A DNA stretch of 64,000 nt from Gaetbulibacter saemankumensis DSM 17032 (GTDB lineage Bacteria; Bacteroidota; Bacteroidia; Flavobacteriales; Flavobacteriaceae), in the NCBI RefSeq assembly GCF_000425645.1, contig NZ_AUDV01000005.1, positions 248,001 to 312,000 of the forward strand. The letters run 5' to 3'. Positions 16,798 through 25,857 of the stretch are shown here, one piece after another. Both the position numbers and the translations under genes were made by a program. How positions within the stretch are numbered: position 1 is the stretch's first letter; every line of letters starts with the position of its first letter. The notes under the pieces are model-generated. The model worked only from the letters and a program-made list of their open reading frames with translations. It was not told the DNA's origin and searched no databases.

Positions 16798-16825
16798 AAA
16801 AGGAGCTCTTAAAGGAGCTCCTTTT
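16798..16825 (+). terminator. intrinsic terminator of pckA
   Basis: AAAAGGAGCTC and GAGCTCCTTTT form an 11-bp stem with a 6-nt loop. A/T runs on both sides make it usable for the convergent rlmF gene as well. Confidence 0.88.
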
Positions 16826-16842
16826 ATATTTTAAAGCATGTA

Positions 16843-17721
16843 TTACAAAAAGGACCAGGCTAAAACCCTGGATGTTTTATTACCCTGCTCCATATTAATC
16901 ACCTGTACTTTAGTAGCCCCCAATTTCTTTAAATAAACTTTCAATCCTCGAATTAAATCCTTTTTTGACACTAAACTTGTAAACCAAATACTCTGATTCT
17001 TGAACAAAGAACTTTCGTATAAATAATTATGCAGAAAGGCCTTTTCCCCTCCCTTATACCACAATTCATTCTGTGTACCAGCAAAATTTCTGATTAATTG
17101 AGTCGTATCTTTATTTAATCCTTTTAATTTTTTCATTGTTGCCGCCTTAGCTTCTTCTTCCGATTTATAAAATGGCGGATTACACATGGTTGCTGTAAAC
17201 TGCTCTCCCTCAAGCACAACTCCTTTTAATATGTTAGACACCTGCTGCTGAAATCTAAAGCTAATTTTATCGGCCAACCCATTCTTTATCACAATTTGTT
17301 TAGCATTATTCAAGGAATCTTCATCTACATCGACACCCACAAATTCCCAGCCATATTCCGCTTGCCCTAATAGCGGATAAATACACGTAGCTCCTGTGCC
17401 AATATCAAGAATCTTGACTCCTTTAATTATTTCTGAAGCTTCTATTAAATCAGCTAAATAATGAATATAATCTACCCTTCCAGGAATAGGCGGACATAAG
17501 TTATAATCTGAGAAGTCCCAATAATCAATGTCATAATACGCTCTTAACAAACTCCGATTTAAACATTTTACTGCTTTTGGGTTGGCAAAATCAATAGTCT
17601 TAGCGTTGAACTTGTTAACATATATAAAGTCATTCAAATCAGAATTTTCATGGCATAAAAAATCGAAATCGTATTCCTGAGCATGTTTGTTTTTGGGATG
17701 AAGATGTTCTTTTGTTTTAAT
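16843..17721 (-). CDS. rlmF: 23S rRNA (adenine(1618)-N6)-methyltransferase RlmF
   Basis: Matches RlmF along its length: DFANPKAVKCLNRSLL, CPPIPGRVDYIHYLADL, ILDIGTGATCIYPLLG (SAM site), NPPFYKSEEEA (catalytic NPPF) and WFTSLVSKK. It methylates A1618 of 23S rRNA. The family's conserved N-terminus (LHPKNKHAQEYDFDFLC, compare LHPRNRH in E. coli) is encoded in frame upstream of the first usual start, a TTG at 17637. No ATG, GTG or TTG exists between it and the in-frame stop at 17742-17740. I therefore place the start at the ATT codon 17721, with low certainty about the exact codon. Confidence 0.88.
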   Translation of the reverse strand: MKTKEHLHPKNKHAQEYDFDFLCHENSDLNDFIYVNKFNAKTIDFANPKAVKCLNRSLLRAYYDIDYWDFSDYNLCPPIPGRVDYIHYLADLIEASEIIKGVKILDIGTGATCIYPLLGQAEYGWEFVGVDVDEDSLNNAKQIVIKNGLADKISFRFQQQVSNILKGVVLEGEQFTATMCNPPFYKSEEEAKAATMKKLKGLNKDTTQLIRNFAGTQNELWYKGGEKAFLHNYLYESSLFKNQSIWFTSLVSKKDLIRGLKVYLKKLGATKVQVINMEQGNKTSRVLAWSFL

Positions 17722-17844
17722 AGTAGTCTCGGTTATTGCTTAAAAATTCAAAGGTAAAATAAATCTGAATACGAATACAGTAACTCTTGTTCCCTTTAGG
17801 CTAATTAATTCATTTAAAGTATCTTTGCACAAAATTTTTAATAC

Positions 17845-18501
17845 ATGCTAAAAGCTGTTTTATTTGATATGGACGGAGTCATCGTTGATAGCGAGCCACT
17901 TCATCATAAAGCATATCACAACATGTTTGAAGACGTAAATATTGATGTTTCTAACGAACTTTACGAATCTTTTACGGGTCAGGCTACTTTACCAATTTGC
18001 GAACGACTTTGTAGCGAATTTAACCTGAAACAAAGCCCTCAAACATTGATAAACTTAAAAAGGAAACATTTTAAATACCTTTTTGATAACGATCCTGAAT
18101 TCAAATTAATCGATGGTGTTTTAGACCTTATTAAAAACTATTACGAAAACGATTTGACTTTAGTATTGGCTTCATCTGCGTCTATGCCTAATATCGACCG
18201 TATTTTTGAACGCTTTGAACTAAACCAATACTTTAAAGCAAAATTAAGTGGAGCCGATTTAAAAGCATCTAAACCACATCCTGAAATTTTTATTAACGCT
18301 ACCAAAGCATCAGGATTTGAAGCACAGGAATGTATGGTTATTGAAGATTCAACTAATGGCATTGAAGCCGCTCATGGTGCCGGTGTATTTTGTGTTGCTT
18401 TTGATAGTTTTAATTCTAAAAATCAGGATTATACTAAAGCCAATCTAGTTATTAAAAATTTTGAAGAAATTCACTACCATAAAGCCAAGGAACTATTTTA
18501 G
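17845..18501 (+). CDS. HAD family hydrolase, beta-phosphoglucomutase/phosphatase type
   Basis: 218 residues with all HAD motifs: DMDGVIVDSEPLH (nucleophile Asp, motif I), LASSAS (motif II), Lys in KASKPHPEIF (motif III) and VIEDSTNGIEAA (motif IV). The alpha-helical C1 cap places it with beta-phosphoglucomutase-like sugar phosphatases. A TATCTTTG -7 box is at 17820-17827, giving a short leader. It overlaps the convergent DM13 gene by 9 bp. Substrate unknown. Confidence 0.88.
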   Translation: MLKAVLFDMDGVIVDSEPLHHKAYHNMFEDVNIDVSNELYESFTGQATLPICERLCSEFNLKQSPQTLINLKRKHFKYLFDNDPEFKLIDGVLDLIKNYYENDLTLVLASSASMPNIDRIFERFELNQYFKAKLSGADLKASKPHPEIFINATKASGFEAQECMVIEDSTNGIEAAHGAGVFCVAFDSFNSKNQDYTKANLVIKNFEEIHYHKAKELF

Positions 18502-18927
18502 CACTGCATAACCAAAATTTACTGAAAATTCCACACACCAAATAATAACGTGATTATACTTGGTAAAATCGATATTCTCTGGTAAAGCATATGTATAATT
18601 ACCCTCAATACCTTTTAATTCTCCCAAGGAAATATAACTTTCTGCTGTATTATTTGTAGCTAAATAAACTTCCAATACCGGACCATTATCTGTTTTAAAA
18701 TCTGTAAAACTTAAAATAGTACGCTCCGAATTTATAGTGGCCTTCCCAGATGTTGGATGTGCACTTGAAACAAAATCACCTGAATAGGTTTTATTTCCAC
18801 TCATGTCTTCATCCTTAGGTATATCTTCCTGCATAGGTATATCACCAGCATTAGTTTCAGACATAGATGAAGAGGTACAAGAAATTACTACTATTGATAA
18901 TAAATAAACAAAGGCAAGAGATTTCAT
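18493..18927 (-). CDS. DM13 domain lipoprotein
   Basis: 144 residues. VVISCTSSS is a lipobox, giving a lipid-anchored protein from Cys17. Residues 45-144 form a DM13 domain: TYSGDFVSSAHPTSGKATI, the central GPVLEVYLATN and the terminal HVIIWCVEFSVNFGYAVL with the conserved Cys. DM13 domains are thought to have a redox or cytochrome-like role, but this is not established. It stands alone and converges on the HAD gene. Confidence 0.88.
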   Translation of the reverse strand: MKSLAFVYLLSIVVISCTSSSMSETNAGDIPMQEDIPKDEDMSGNKTYSGDFVSSAHPTSGKATINSERTILSFTDFKTDNGPVLEVYLATNNTAESYISLGELKGIEGNYTYALPENIDFTKYNHVIIWCVEFSVNFGYAVLK

Positions 18928-19008
18928 ATCGTTGGTTTAGATAAACTTTTGGTCGACATGAAATCGAAACCTTACACCTATCTGAATAAAACGATAATAA
19001 TCTTGAAG

Positions 19009-19158
19009 TTATTCTTCTTCCCTAGATTTTTGAACGATAGCACGAAGACGCTCCTTCCGAAGCATATCTTCTTCACGCTTTTTATTCTTTTTTTGAGCCA
19101 CTAAGCGTGCATGCTTGGCTTTATTCTTAGTATTCTTTTCTCTTCCCGTTTTAGCCAT
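19009..19158 (-). CDS. short, highly basic protein of unknown function
   Basis: 49 residues from the ATG at 19158 (MAKTGREKNTKN), more than one third Lys and Arg plus Glu-rich C-terminus. It starts 4 bp after the stop of the cytochrome c biogenesis gene, so translation is probably coupled. The composition suggests RNA or ribosome binding, or a helical coiled-coil tail. An extended frame from a TTG upstream overlaps the preceding gene and is less likely. No family is recognised. Confidence 0.55.
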   Translation of the reverse strand: MAKTGREKNTKNKAKHARLVAQKKNKKREEDMLRKERLRAIVQKSREEE

Positions 19159-19162
19159 GTTA

Positions 19163-22100
19163 TTACTTTTTATAATACTTGACGTAACCCCTGTACGCGA
19201 ACGTTCCAATAACAGCTACAATTACGCAGGCAATACCTATAAATTTCACACTTACAATCTGATCACCACTGGCATAACTATGCAATCCAGACAAATAAAA
19301 ATTCACTCCAAAATAGGTCATCATAATACTTGAAAACGCAATAATTGACATAAGATTAAAGAACCATCTACTACGCAAACCAGGTATTAATCTCATATGA
19401 ATTACAAAGGCATATACCATGATACTGATAAGCGCCCACGTTTCTTTAGGATCCCAGCCCCAGTAACGCCCCCAACTTTCGTTAGCCCACATTCCACCCA
19501 AAAAGTTTCCTATGGTTAACATAACCAAACCAACTGTTAAGGACATTTCATTAATAACTGTAAGCTCCTGGATATTTAAATCCATTTTTAACTTATTCTT
19601 TTTTGTAGTAAAAATCATTAAGAATAAGGCAACAACTCCCAATATCATGCCTAAAGTGAATGGTCCATAGCTCGCTACAATTACTGCCACGTGAATCATT
19701 AACCAATAACTATTTAAAACAGGTTGCAAATTAGCAATAGCTGGATCCATCCAATTCCAGTGCGCAACCATTAATATCATAGCGGTTACAAATGCCGTAG
19801 AAGCCAGTGTTAAATCACTTTTTCTCCCAAATGCTAAACCAAAAAACATGGTTGCCCAGGCAACATAAATCATCGATTCATAAGCATCACTCCAAGGAGC
19901 ATGTCCTGATATATACCAACGTACAATTAAGCCGGCCGTATGTAAAATAAACAGTCCAAGAATAATAAATTTAAAAACAGAAATGGAAATAGTTAATCCT
20001 TTACTTTTTTCTTTGAATATTTGAATGATAAGCAAAACAAACAATAAGGTACCTGCGTACATATACCAACTAAAAAGCTTCTTGAAGATATCATACTTAT
20101 TGTATAATATTTCTGTTTTTATCTTATCATCACTCAGCATAACATCACTACCAAACTGATGTTGCGTTTTCTTGAATGCTTCTAAAAGTTTAGTTGCTTC
20201 AGAGAAATCTCCAGACTGCTTTGCCTTATTTAAAGATATTAAATAGGCTCTAAAACCATTTTTTATGAAGTTTGCATAAAGCGAATCTTGTATTGTATGA
20301 TGTTCGTATTTGTAATCGTAATTTGAAATCCACTTATTATTAGCGTCATCAGGAATTGGAAATATTTTTAGAGACATGCCCTCTACCGCATTGTAAAGCA
20401 AATTAACACGCTGATCGGCTTCCTTGAATTCCTTTTGAAATGCATTTGGAGCTAAGGTTTTATAAGCCTCATCTAAATACGGTGCTAATTTATACTGGCC
20501 TCTGTCATTAAAAAATTCTGCTAAAGTGGCATATTTCCTTTCTTTTTCAATACCTATAAGTGTACGAATGGAATCGGCTTTTTTAGGTTTTAAATAAATA
20601 ATGGGTATATTATACCAAAGCATCGGACTTTCCTGAATGGATAAAAACACCTGATTAGCATCAAAACCTTCGTAAGTATCATGCTTACTTAACTTACGAA
20701 GCATTTCAGAAGCATAAGTATTAACCGGCATCATACGACCACTTAGATCTTGAATTACCAAATGTCCGAATTTATCGGCTTCCTTTTCAGGAACTATATT
20801 GGCCGCTAAAATGGAATCTATCTGTGTTTTACTCGGTTTTCTGTGATTATGACCATCATTTTCTGAATGAGTTTGCCCAAAACCATGTAATCCCACTAAC
20901 AGCAAGATTAAGGACATATATTTTGCCTTTTTAGATTTTATAGTTTCCAACATTTCTTTTAAATGGCCAAACCTAGAACCTTTAACAAACAAAATTAACA
21001 TTAACCCTAAGTACAACATAAAATACCCAATGTAAGTTAACATGGTTCCCCAGTAATCATGGTTTACAGATAAAATAGTACCTTTTTCATCAGGATCGAA
21101 ACTCGATTGAAAAAAGCGATAACCGCGATGATCTAATATATTGTTCATAAAGATTTTATAATCAAAATCTCCTTCCTCGCTATCCAACACCGTCACCTTA
21201 CTTGAATAGGCCGAATATCCCTTTTCAGTACCCGGATAACGTTCTGCTTCAAAATCGTTTAATTTTATTGAAAATGGTAATTGTAGTACTTTAGAACCAT
21301 ATTTAAAGGCAAAATCCAGACCACCAATACTAACTTGTTTAAAGGCATTATTCATACCTTTCCCTCCTAGCAACCCTACTTTTTTAGTTTCTCCATTGGT
21401 TGTAACCTTGAGTAAAACACCATCTTCTGAATTTCTAAGCATCTCAGATTTTGCAACAATATCAAATACTCCTTTCACCACTGGTTTAGGAATTACCATT
21501 TGCATATTTCCAATTACATAACGAGACCGAAGCATTAATGGCTGTACACTATCTTTAACTAATTTACCCTGAGCCATGGTTGCCATAGTCATGTACTCAC
21601 CTTCAAAAGGTGACTCGATGGTTAAGACACCTTCTTTATTGGTTATATTTATTGCGCCTGGCGTAGGTTTGTTTAGTGCAAACAAAACATTATGAATACT
21701 TTGCACCTGACCAGCCTTTAAAAAATGATTATGCGGCCCGCTACTTCCTGCTTCAACAATTTTTAAATATTCTTCGCCATTGTCATCGGGAACAATATCT
21801 TCTTCGGCACCTTTGATGAATTTTTCCAGTTCAATCGTTACTGGTTGTTGATCGTATCGCGTTTCGATCTTAAATGTATTTTGTAATCGGGCAGAAAAAT
21901 CGACCTCACGCTCTATTGGTAATCGCTGCGGCACCCCATTAATTTCATAATCTCCATCTATATAGGTTGTAATATATGTTTTTTGTGAAAGAAAGGTGTT
22001 TTCGGTTTCGCCTTCACGTATAGCCATCATACCTTCATAACTAATATATCGTGTAATAAACGCCCCTATTAAAATAAATATAAAGGCTAAATGTAAGATC

Positions 22101-22348
22101 AAACTTGGCCATTTGTCTCTTTTATGTAATCTGTATCGAAATATGTTACCTGTAAAATTTACAACAAACAGCACTAAAATGCCTTCGAACCACCAGGCGT
22201 TATATATTAAATTTCGAGTATATGGAGTTGGAGAAGTGTCTTGACCGGCATCTAGAAAAGTTCCGATGGCCATAGCGGCAGCAAATACAATAAATAAAAC
22301 ACCTGTTAATCGCGTTGAAAATAAAATTTTCGCTAGTCTATTTTGCAT
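19163..22348 (-). CDS. ccsA: cytochrome c biogenesis protein, ResB-CcsA fusion
   Basis: 1061 residues. The N-terminal half has ResB-like helices and a large periplasmic part; the C-terminal third is CcsA/ResC with the heme-handling WWD-type motif WGRYWGWDPKETWALI. A second export-like segment (LILLLVGLHGFGQ, near residue 490) begins the long central periplasmic region. The protein delivers heme to apocytochromes CXXCH in the System II route. Bacteroidetes use this one-piece version. It would mature the TsdA-like cytochrome at 5.3 kb. A TAAATTTG -7 box lies upstream. Confidence 0.93.
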   Translation of the reverse strand: MQNRLAKILFSTRLTGVLFIVFAAAMAIGTFLDAGQDTSPTPYTRNLIYNAWWFEGILVLFVVNFTGNIFRYRLHKRDKWPSLILHLAFIFILIGAFITRYISYEGMMAIREGETENTFLSQKTYITTYIDGDYEINGVPQRLPIEREVDFSARLQNTFKIETRYDQQPVTIELEKFIKGAEEDIVPDDNGEEYLKIVEAGSSGPHNHFLKAGQVQSIHNVLFALNKPTPGAINITNKEGVLTIESPFEGEYMTMATMAQGKLVKDSVQPLMLRSRYVIGNMQMVIPKPVVKGVFDIVAKSEMLRNSEDGVLLKVTTNGETKKVGLLGGKGMNNAFKQVSIGGLDFAFKYGSKVLQLPFSIKLNDFEAERYPGTEKGYSAYSSKVTVLDSEEGDFDYKIFMNNILDHRGYRFFQSSFDPDEKGTILSVNHDYWGTMLTYIGYFMLYLGLMLILFVKGSRFGHLKEMLETIKSKKAKYMSLILLLVGLHGFGQTHSENDGHNHRKPSKTQIDSILAANIVPEKEADKFGHLVIQDLSGRMMPVNTYASEMLRKLSKHDTYEGFDANQVFLSIQESPMLWYNIPIIYLKPKKADSIRTLIGIEKERKYATLAEFFNDRGQYKLAPYLDEAYKTLAPNAFQKEFKEADQRVNLLYNAVEGMSLKIFPIPDDANNKWISNYDYKYEHHTIQDSLYANFIKNGFRAYLISLNKAKQSGDFSEATKLLEAFKKTQHQFGSDVMLSDDKIKTEILYNKYDIFKKLFSWYMYAGTLLFVLLIIQIFKEKSKGLTISISVFKFIILGLFILHTAGLIVRWYISGHAPWSDAYESMIYVAWATMFFGLAFGRKSDLTLASTAFVTAMILMVAHWNWMDPAIANLQPVLNSYWLMIHVAVIVASYGPFTLGMILGVVALFLMIFTTKKNKLKMDLNIQELTVINEMSLTVGLVMLTIGNFLGGMWANESWGRYWGWDPKETWALISIMVYAFVIHMRLIPGLRSRWFFNLMSIIAFSSIMMTYFGVNFYLSGLHSYASGDQIVSVKFIGIACVIVAVIGTFAYRGYVKYYKK

Positions 22349-22443
22349 AATATGAGGCCTGTTTAAGGTCGTGCAAATTTAAGTATTAAAGTTGATTTAG
22401 GGAGTGAAATAGCCTTTAAAATTACTAATACTCAATACAACTT

Positions 22444-22836
22444 TTACTCATTATTTCTTGATTCAAAAATTTTCAGATACAAAAATGTACTCATTTTACG
22501 TGCACGCTGTTTAGCATTTTGAGCATAATCCCCTTCGAAAAGTTCATCAATCGTTTCAAACCATAAATTAAGCCATAAACCAAAATGAAGCTCCGTAATA
22601 CTGTTATCAAACTGTCGATCTACTTTTACATGTGCTTCCAATGGATTCCCTAAGTACTTGGTTTTTAAAAACAAACTGGATTCCCAAAACGATGTTAAAC
22701 GCTCTAAATGAGTATCCCAATCACTAATAACATCATTAAAAAATGGCCCTAAAACAGCATCTTTTCTTATTTTAGAATAAAAAGTACTTACCAACAAAGA
22801 AACATCTGCACGTGATTTTATATCTTCTTTTTTCAT
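22444..22836 (-). CDS. group III truncated hemoglobin
   Basis: 130 residues of the 2-on-2 globin fold, group III type: VSTFYSKIRKDAVLGPFF, FWESSLFLKTKYLGNPLEAH (with the proximal-His region after it) and HFGLWLNLWFETIDELF. Such proteins bind O2, NO or sulfide-related ligands. The ATG at 22836 lies only 6 nt after a TATCTTTG -7 box, so the mRNA is probably leaderless. An alternative TTG start 9 bp upstream would fall inside the promoter. Confidence 0.9.
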   Translation of the reverse strand: MKKEDIKSRADVSLLVSTFYSKIRKDAVLGPFFNDVISDWDTHLERLTSFWESSLFLKTKYLGNPLEAHVKVDRQFDNSITELHFGLWLNLWFETIDELFEGDYAQNAKQRARKMSTFLYLKIFESRNNE

Positions 22837-22842
22837 AGTAAA

Positions 22843-22890
22843 CAAAGATACTTTATTAACTGTTTATATCCATCAATATTGTTATTTTTG
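22843..22890. promoter_or_regulatory. divergent promoter pair of truncated hemoglobin and DUF2520 genes
   Basis: Minus strand: TATCTTTG at 22850-22843, 6 nt before the hemoglobin ATG. Plus strand: TATTTTTG at 22883-22890, 4 nt before the DUF2520 ATG. Both -7 boxes are so close to the starts that the transcripts should be leaderless. Confidence 0.6.
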
Positions 22891-22894
22891 CGAT

Positions 22895-23662
22895 ATGATT
22901 TCAGTAGTAATTCTTGGTGCTGGTAATGTAGCCACACACTTGTTTCAAGCCATTCAAAAAACGGAAAATACGCGTGTTTTACAATGGTATAACAGACATA
23001 TCGATGCCATAAAAACGTATGGTCAGGATGTGGATATTACAGATAACCTGTATGATATAAAAGAGGCCGATCTTTATATTTTAGCAATAAGTGATGATGC
23101 CATAAAAAGTTTTTCATCGAGCTTACCTTTCGAAAACCGATTAGTCGTTCACACTTCCGGATGCGTTAATATTCATGATTTAGACAAAAAACACAAGCGT
23201 GGTGTATTTTATCCGCTGCAATCGTTTAGTAAAAAAGCTAAAATGGATTTCGCTCATGTACCAATTTGTATAGAAGCTTTAGAAAGTGAAGATTATCATT
23301 TCTTAAAAAAATTAGCAAGATCCTTTGGAAGCCCTACGAAAAAAGTAAATAGTGACCAACGTAAGGTTTTACATTTGGCAGCTGTTTATGTGAATAATTT
23401 CACTAACCAACTTTATCGTTTAGCACACGAAATTACCGAAAGCCAAAGTGCCGAATTCGACCTTTTAAAACCTCTAATTCTTGAAACAGCTAAAAAAGTT
23501 CAAGACATTTCGCCTTACATGGCACAGACGGGACCAGCAAAAAGAGGCGATAAAAAAACCATCAATAATCACTTAGAATTATTACAAAGCGAACATCATA
23601 AAGACGTTTATAACCTACTCACAAAATCAATACAAATTACCCATGGAAGAAAAAAGCTATAA
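22895..23662 (+). CDS. Rossmann-fold protein with DUF2520 C-terminal domain
   Basis: 255 residues. VVILGAGNVATHLFQAI is a Rossmann NAD(P)-binding loop, and the C-terminal helical domain (KVLHLAAVYVNNFTNQLYRLA ... GPAKRGDKKTINNHLELL) is DUF2520, related to the dimerisation domains of ketopantoate reductase and pyrroline-carboxylate reductase. Substrate unknown. It overlaps the next gene by 20 bp and opens a four-gene run seen widely in Bacteroidetes (DUF2520, KdsC-like, UbiA-like, Maf). Confidence 0.88.
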   Translation: MISVVILGAGNVATHLFQAIQKTENTRVLQWYNRHIDAIKTYGQDVDITDNLYDIKEADLYILAISDDAIKSFSSSLPFENRLVVHTSGCVNIHDLDKKHKRGVFYPLQSFSKKAKMDFAHVPICIEALESEDYHFLKKLARSFGSPTKKVNSDQRKVLHLAAVYVNNFTNQLYRLAHEITESQSAEFDLLKPLILETAKKVQDISPYMAQTGPAKRGDKKTINNHLELLQSEHHKDVYNLLTKSIQITHGRKKL

Positions 23663-24152
23663 AGAATACCTAGAACATATTACAACGTTTATTTTTGATG
23701 TTGACGGTGTTTTTACCGATGGCACCATCATGGTTACTAGTGATGGCGAATTGCTTAGAACTATGGATATGAAAGACGGCTATGCCTTACGCACAGCTAT
23801 TAATGCCGGTTATAATGTTTGTATTATATCGGGAGGCACTAATGAAGGAGTTAGAATTCGTTTAGAGCGCTTAGGTGTAAAACATGTTTACTTAGGTGTT
23901 GGTGATAAAATAGAACAGTTTAATAAGTATATTTCTGAAAATAATATAAAATCTGAAAACGTACTTTACATGGGTGATGATATCCCGGATCGTGCGGTAA
24001 TGAAACTGGTAGGATTACCAAGCTGCCCACAGGATGCTGTACCTGAAGTAAAAAGCGTATCAAAATATATTTCTCATAAAAAAGGTGGCAAAGGTGCCGT
24101 TCGTGATGTCTTAGAACAAGTAATGAAAGTTCAGGGTAAATGGATTGTTTAA
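23643..24152 (+). CDS. kdsC: KdsC-like HAD phosphatase (KDO-8-phosphate phosphatase family)
   Basis: 169 residues, a cap-less C0 HAD protein. Motif I is FDVDGVFTDGTI, motif II IISGGTN and motif IV YMGDDIPDRAVM. These match 3-deoxy-D-manno-octulosonate 8-phosphate phosphatase, which makes KDO for lipopolysaccharide. Translation starts inside the end of the upstream gene, so the two are coupled. Related enzymes act on other acidic sugar phosphates, so the exact substrate is a family-based call. Confidence 0.88.
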   Translation: MEEKSYKEYLEHITTFIFDVDGVFTDGTIMVTSDGELLRTMDMKDGYALRTAINAGYNVCIISGGTNEGVRIRLERLGVKHVYLGVGDKIEQFNKYISENNIKSENVLYMGDDIPDRAVMKLVGLPSCPQDAVPEVKSVSKYISHKKGGKGAVRDVLEQVMKVQGKWIV

Positions 24153-24234
24153 AATCATATATTTTTAAACAATTAAAAAACTACATTAATCTCTGTAATA
24201 AATATACTTACTTTAACAATTTTAAAATTTAAAA

Positions 24235-25146
24235 TTGGAGATACTCAATTTAATTCGTTGGAAAAACCTGCTCATGATTGCCGTAATGCAATGGCTAGTT
24301 AAATTTAGTTTATTAACTCCCATGGGCATAACAGGTAGCCTGACTCCATTTGAATTCATCCTATTAATGTTAGCTACAGTTAGCATTGCTGCAGCAGGTA
24401 ATATTATTAATGACGTTTATGATGTTGAAACAGATGTTATTAATAAACCTAATATCTTAATAATTGGCAAATCCATTTCTGAAAAGACGGCCTACAACTT
24501 ATTTATTATATGCAATGTTTTTGGTGTTGGTTTGGGGTATTATCTATCTCATACAATTAACAGAAGTGGGTTTTTTACCATTTTTGTTTTCACATCTGCC
24601 CTATTATATATCTATTCTACTTTTTTAAAGCGACTGCCTCTGATTGGTAATATTATAATCTCGGCTTTAGTAGCTCTCAGCATTCTTATAGTTGGGGTTT
24701 TTGAATTATTACCATTAGTCGACTCATACAACCAGTCTGTACTTCTTGCTGTATTTAAAATCATTTTGAACTTTAGTGTTTTTGCCTTTTCCATAAATTT
24801 AATTCGGGAGATTTCAAAAGATTTAGAAGATATTCAAGGCGACCAAAAAACAAACATGAACACCTTACCTATTGCTATTGGGGTTAAAAAAACAAAAGTT
24901 ATATTAATTTTAATTTCAGCAATTGTATGCATAGGCATTTCAAATTTCGTAATTGAAGCACTTTACAAATATTTAGAAGTTGTCCTTTATTTTTTATTAT
25001 TGATTATCGGTCCCTTATTACTAATCATTATAAAAATGATTTATGCCCAAAATAAAGAAGATTATAGCCTAATTAGTAAGTATTTAAAATGGGTTATGCT
25101 ATTAGGGATGCTTTCATTACTTTTATACAAGTACTACATTTTATAA
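24235..25146 (+). CDS. UbiA-family prenyltransferase, geranylgeranylglycerol-phosphate geranylgeranyltransferase type
   Basis: 303 residues with about nine membrane helices. The first Asp-rich prenyl-diphosphate motif reads NIINDVYDVETDVINKPN, and the second, REISKDLEDIQGDQKTN, lies after it. The N-terminus LNLIRWKNLLMIAVMQWLV fits the subgroup annotated in Bacteroidetes as geranylgeranylglycerol-phosphate geranylgeranyltransferase, related to archaeal ether-lipid enzymes. The TTG start at 24235 is chosen because it restores the conserved RWKNLL segment. Real product in Flavobacteria is not known to me. Confidence 0.82.
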   Translation: MEILNLIRWKNLLMIAVMQWLVKFSLLTPMGITGSLTPFEFILLMLATVSIAAAGNIINDVYDVETDVINKPNILIIGKSISEKTAYNLFIICNVFGVGLGYYLSHTINRSGFFTIFVFTSALLYIYSTFLKRLPLIGNIIISALVALSILIVGVFELLPLVDSYNQSVLLAVFKIILNFSVFAFSINLIREISKDLEDIQGDQKTNMNTLPIAIGVKKTKVILILISAIVCIGISNFVIEALYKYLEVVLYFLLLIIGPLLLIIIKMIYAQNKEDYSLISKYLKWVMLLGMLSLLLYKYYIL

Positions 25147-25149
25147 TTC

Positions 25150-25740
25150 ATGCTGAAAGAAAAATTAAAAAATCACCATATTATATTAGCCTCAGGCTCA
25201 CCTAGAAGACAGGACTTCTTTAAAAACCTAGATTTAGACTTCGAAATCAGACTGAAACCAGTAAAAGAAGAATATCCTTCGCGTTTAACGCATTTCGAAA
25301 TAAGCAATTATCTGGCGCAGCTAAAAGCACTTCCTTACATAAAAGAATTAAAGGATAACGACTTACTTATTACAAGTGATACCATTGTCTGGCATAATAA
25401 TGAAGCATTAGGAAAACCTACTGATGCACAGGAGGCTTTTGAGATGATTAAATCGTTAAGTCATACCACTCATGAAGTAATTACATCGGTATGCTTTACC
25501 TCCACTAATTTCAAAAAAACGATTCATGACATAACACAAGTGACGTTTAAAGCGTTGAGTGATGAGGAAATTAACTACTATGTAGAAACGGCAAAGCCCT
25601 TCGATAAAGCCGGTGCTTATGGCGTACAAGAATGGATTGGTCAAATTGGTGTTACCAAACTGGAAGGATCATATTTTAATGTTATGGGACTACCAACTCA
25701 CAAGGTCTATCAAACATTGATTGAAATCGCTTCAATATAA
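25150..25740 (+). CDS. Maf family nucleotide pyrophosphatase
   Basis: 196 residues. ASGSPRRQDFFKNL is the Maf N-terminal phosphate-binding motif, SDTIVWHNNEALGKPTD carries the catalytic Asp, and DKAGAYGVQEWIG closes the site. Maf proteins hydrolyse non-canonical or canonical nucleoside triphosphates (dTTP/UTP type) and act in cell-division or house-cleaning roles. It follows the UbiA-like gene by 3 bp and ends the cluster. Confidence 0.93.
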   Translation: MLKEKLKNHHIILASGSPRRQDFFKNLDLDFEIRLKPVKEEYPSRLTHFEISNYLAQLKALPYIKELKDNDLLITSDTIVWHNNEALGKPTDAQEAFEMIKSLSHTTHEVITSVCFTSTNFKKTIHDITQVTFKALSDEEINYYVETAKPFDKAGAYGVQEWIGQIGVTKLEGSYFNVMGLPTHKVYQTLIEIASI

Positions 25741-25857
25741 CCGATACAAATTACTAATATACAAACACAATAGTCCTCATATTATTACATACTTAAAATT
25801 TAAAGAGCTTTCGTTTTTTTACTTTTTGTAATTTATCTTTGTTATAAACCCATTTAT

